Source of the DNA: PALSA-693 sp963834725 | GTDB lineage: Bacteria > Actinomycetota > Acidimicrobiia > Acidimicrobiales > Palsa-688 | NCBI GenBank assembly: GCA_963834725.1 | Contig: CAWICN010000001.1 | Location: 4,960,001 to 5,024,000, forward strand | Direction: 5' to 3' | Length of the DNA stretch: 64,000 nucleotides | In this document: one piece after another, positions 63,668 to 64,000 of the stretch | Layout: the number at the start of each line of letters is the position of its first letter | Position numbering within the stretch: the first letter of the stretch is position 1 | Position numbers and translations under genes: made by a program | Notes under the pieces: generated by a model | The model's database searches: none | Seen by the model: the letters and a program-made list of their open reading frames with translations, nothing else | What the model was told of the DNA's origin: nothing

Positions 63668-64000
63668 AGGTTGCTGTGACCGGCGGATCCGGGTTCATCG
63701 GGTCGCATGTTGTCGATCACCTCGTCGATGGGGGTAACGAGGTAATCGTCATTGACACCCGACCGCCGCACCGTTCTGATGTCGAGCACCACGATGGGGA
63801 CGTGACCGACCTGTCGACGATGGTCGAAGCAACGGCGGGCTGCCAGGCCGTGTTCCACCTTGCGGCCGTGTCCAATGTCGACGAGGCGCACGCCGATCCA
63901 GTGAGAACGATGGAAGTCAACGTGGTCGGCACGGCCAAGGTGTGCGAGGCGGCTCGCCGCAACCGAATTGAGCGGATGGTGCTGGCCAGCACGGTGTGGG
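63664..64000 (+). CDS. NAD-dependent epimerase/dehydratase (partial, cut by window end)
   Basis: GTG 63664 overlaps the aminotransferase stop. The visible 112 residues are an extended short-chain dehydrogenase: MKVAVTGGSGFIGSHVVDHL (TGxxGxxG), VIVIDTRPPHRSDVEHHDGD, VFHLAAVSNVDEAHADP and NVVGTAKVCEAARRNRIERM. A UDP-glucose-epimerase-like enzyme feeding sugar intermediates to the aminotransferase. The YxxxK site lies beyond the window. Confidence 0.92.
   Translation, partial: MKVAVTGGSGFIGSHVVDHLVDGGNEVIVIDTRPPHRSDVEHHDGDVTDLSTMVEATAGCQAVFHLAAVSNVDEAHADPVRTMEVNVVGTAKVCEAARRNRIERMVLASTVW

Overview
High-GC actinobacterial DNA, most likely from an uncultured Acidimicrobiia-like lineage. The evidence is a WhiB-family regulator, a SigK/RskA pair, several F420/flavin-type luciferase-like oxidoreductases, a Ddn-type nitroreductase and frequent ATGA/GTGA-coupled genes. 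The assignment is an inference from gene content; no rRNA is present.

Layout. 1-4.5 kb: copper module on the minus strand (CopC-CopD fusion cut by the window edge, CtaG-like assembly protein, His-rich membrane-anchored protein). 4.5-6.9 kb: inositol-monophosphatase-like enzyme, a WhiB7-like regulator behind a short upstream ORF and an intrinsic terminator, and a DUF523 protein. 6.9-14.6 kb: tRNA-Val(UAC) followed by an integrated mobile element: tyrosine integrase, two small HTH proteins, a winged-helix protein, a tandem duplication, paired 19-bp palindromes and a MobF relaxase-helicase. Integrase, winged-helix gene and relaxase are all frame-disrupted. 15-30.5 kb: dispersed accessory enzymes (methyltransferases, VOC proteins, GNATs, TetR, lipoprotein, Gfo/Idh oxidoreductase, amidohydrolase, phosphatase-like protein, PAP2 protein) mixed with gene remnants. 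An ECF sigma factor here is coupled to a VOC-domain partner. 30.6-31.5 kb: an internally deleted IS1380-type element flanked by TTAA, next to a duplicated palindromic unit. 31.5-36.3 kb: SRPBCC protein, FAS1 lipoprotein, sulfite-oxidase-like molybdoenzyme, and divergent SigK plus RskA. 36.8-46.6 kb: LLM oxidoreductase, remnants, RHH protein, GntR-ABC-permease operon, DinB-like, Ddn-like, and SigJ-like sigma factor coupled to a broken FAD oxidoreductase. 46.6-48.1 kb: a scar joining a truncated oxidoreductase, a dead ISAzo13-type transposase and the 3' third of a carboxyltransferase gene. 48.2-59.6 kb: cupin, an HTH-ClpX zinc-finger fusion, hydrolase, methyltransferases, two phosphotransferase-fold proteins (one fused to a DUF6624-like domain), PhyH dioxygenase, recombinase remnant, GpsA-like dehydrogenase and an LLM oxidoreductase. 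60.2-62.2 kb: complete IS1380-family element with CTAG target duplication. 62.5-64 kb: start of a sugar-nucleotide cluster (DegT aminotransferase, NAD epimerase).

A striking property of the whole window is the number of well-conserved reading frames broken by single-base indels (relaxase, winged-helix protein, sigK, two methyltransferases, a VOC protein, an FAD oxidoreductase, an MFS protein). Either this is a decaying accessory region or the assembly contains residual indel errors. Raw-read checking decides this, and affected genes are marked.
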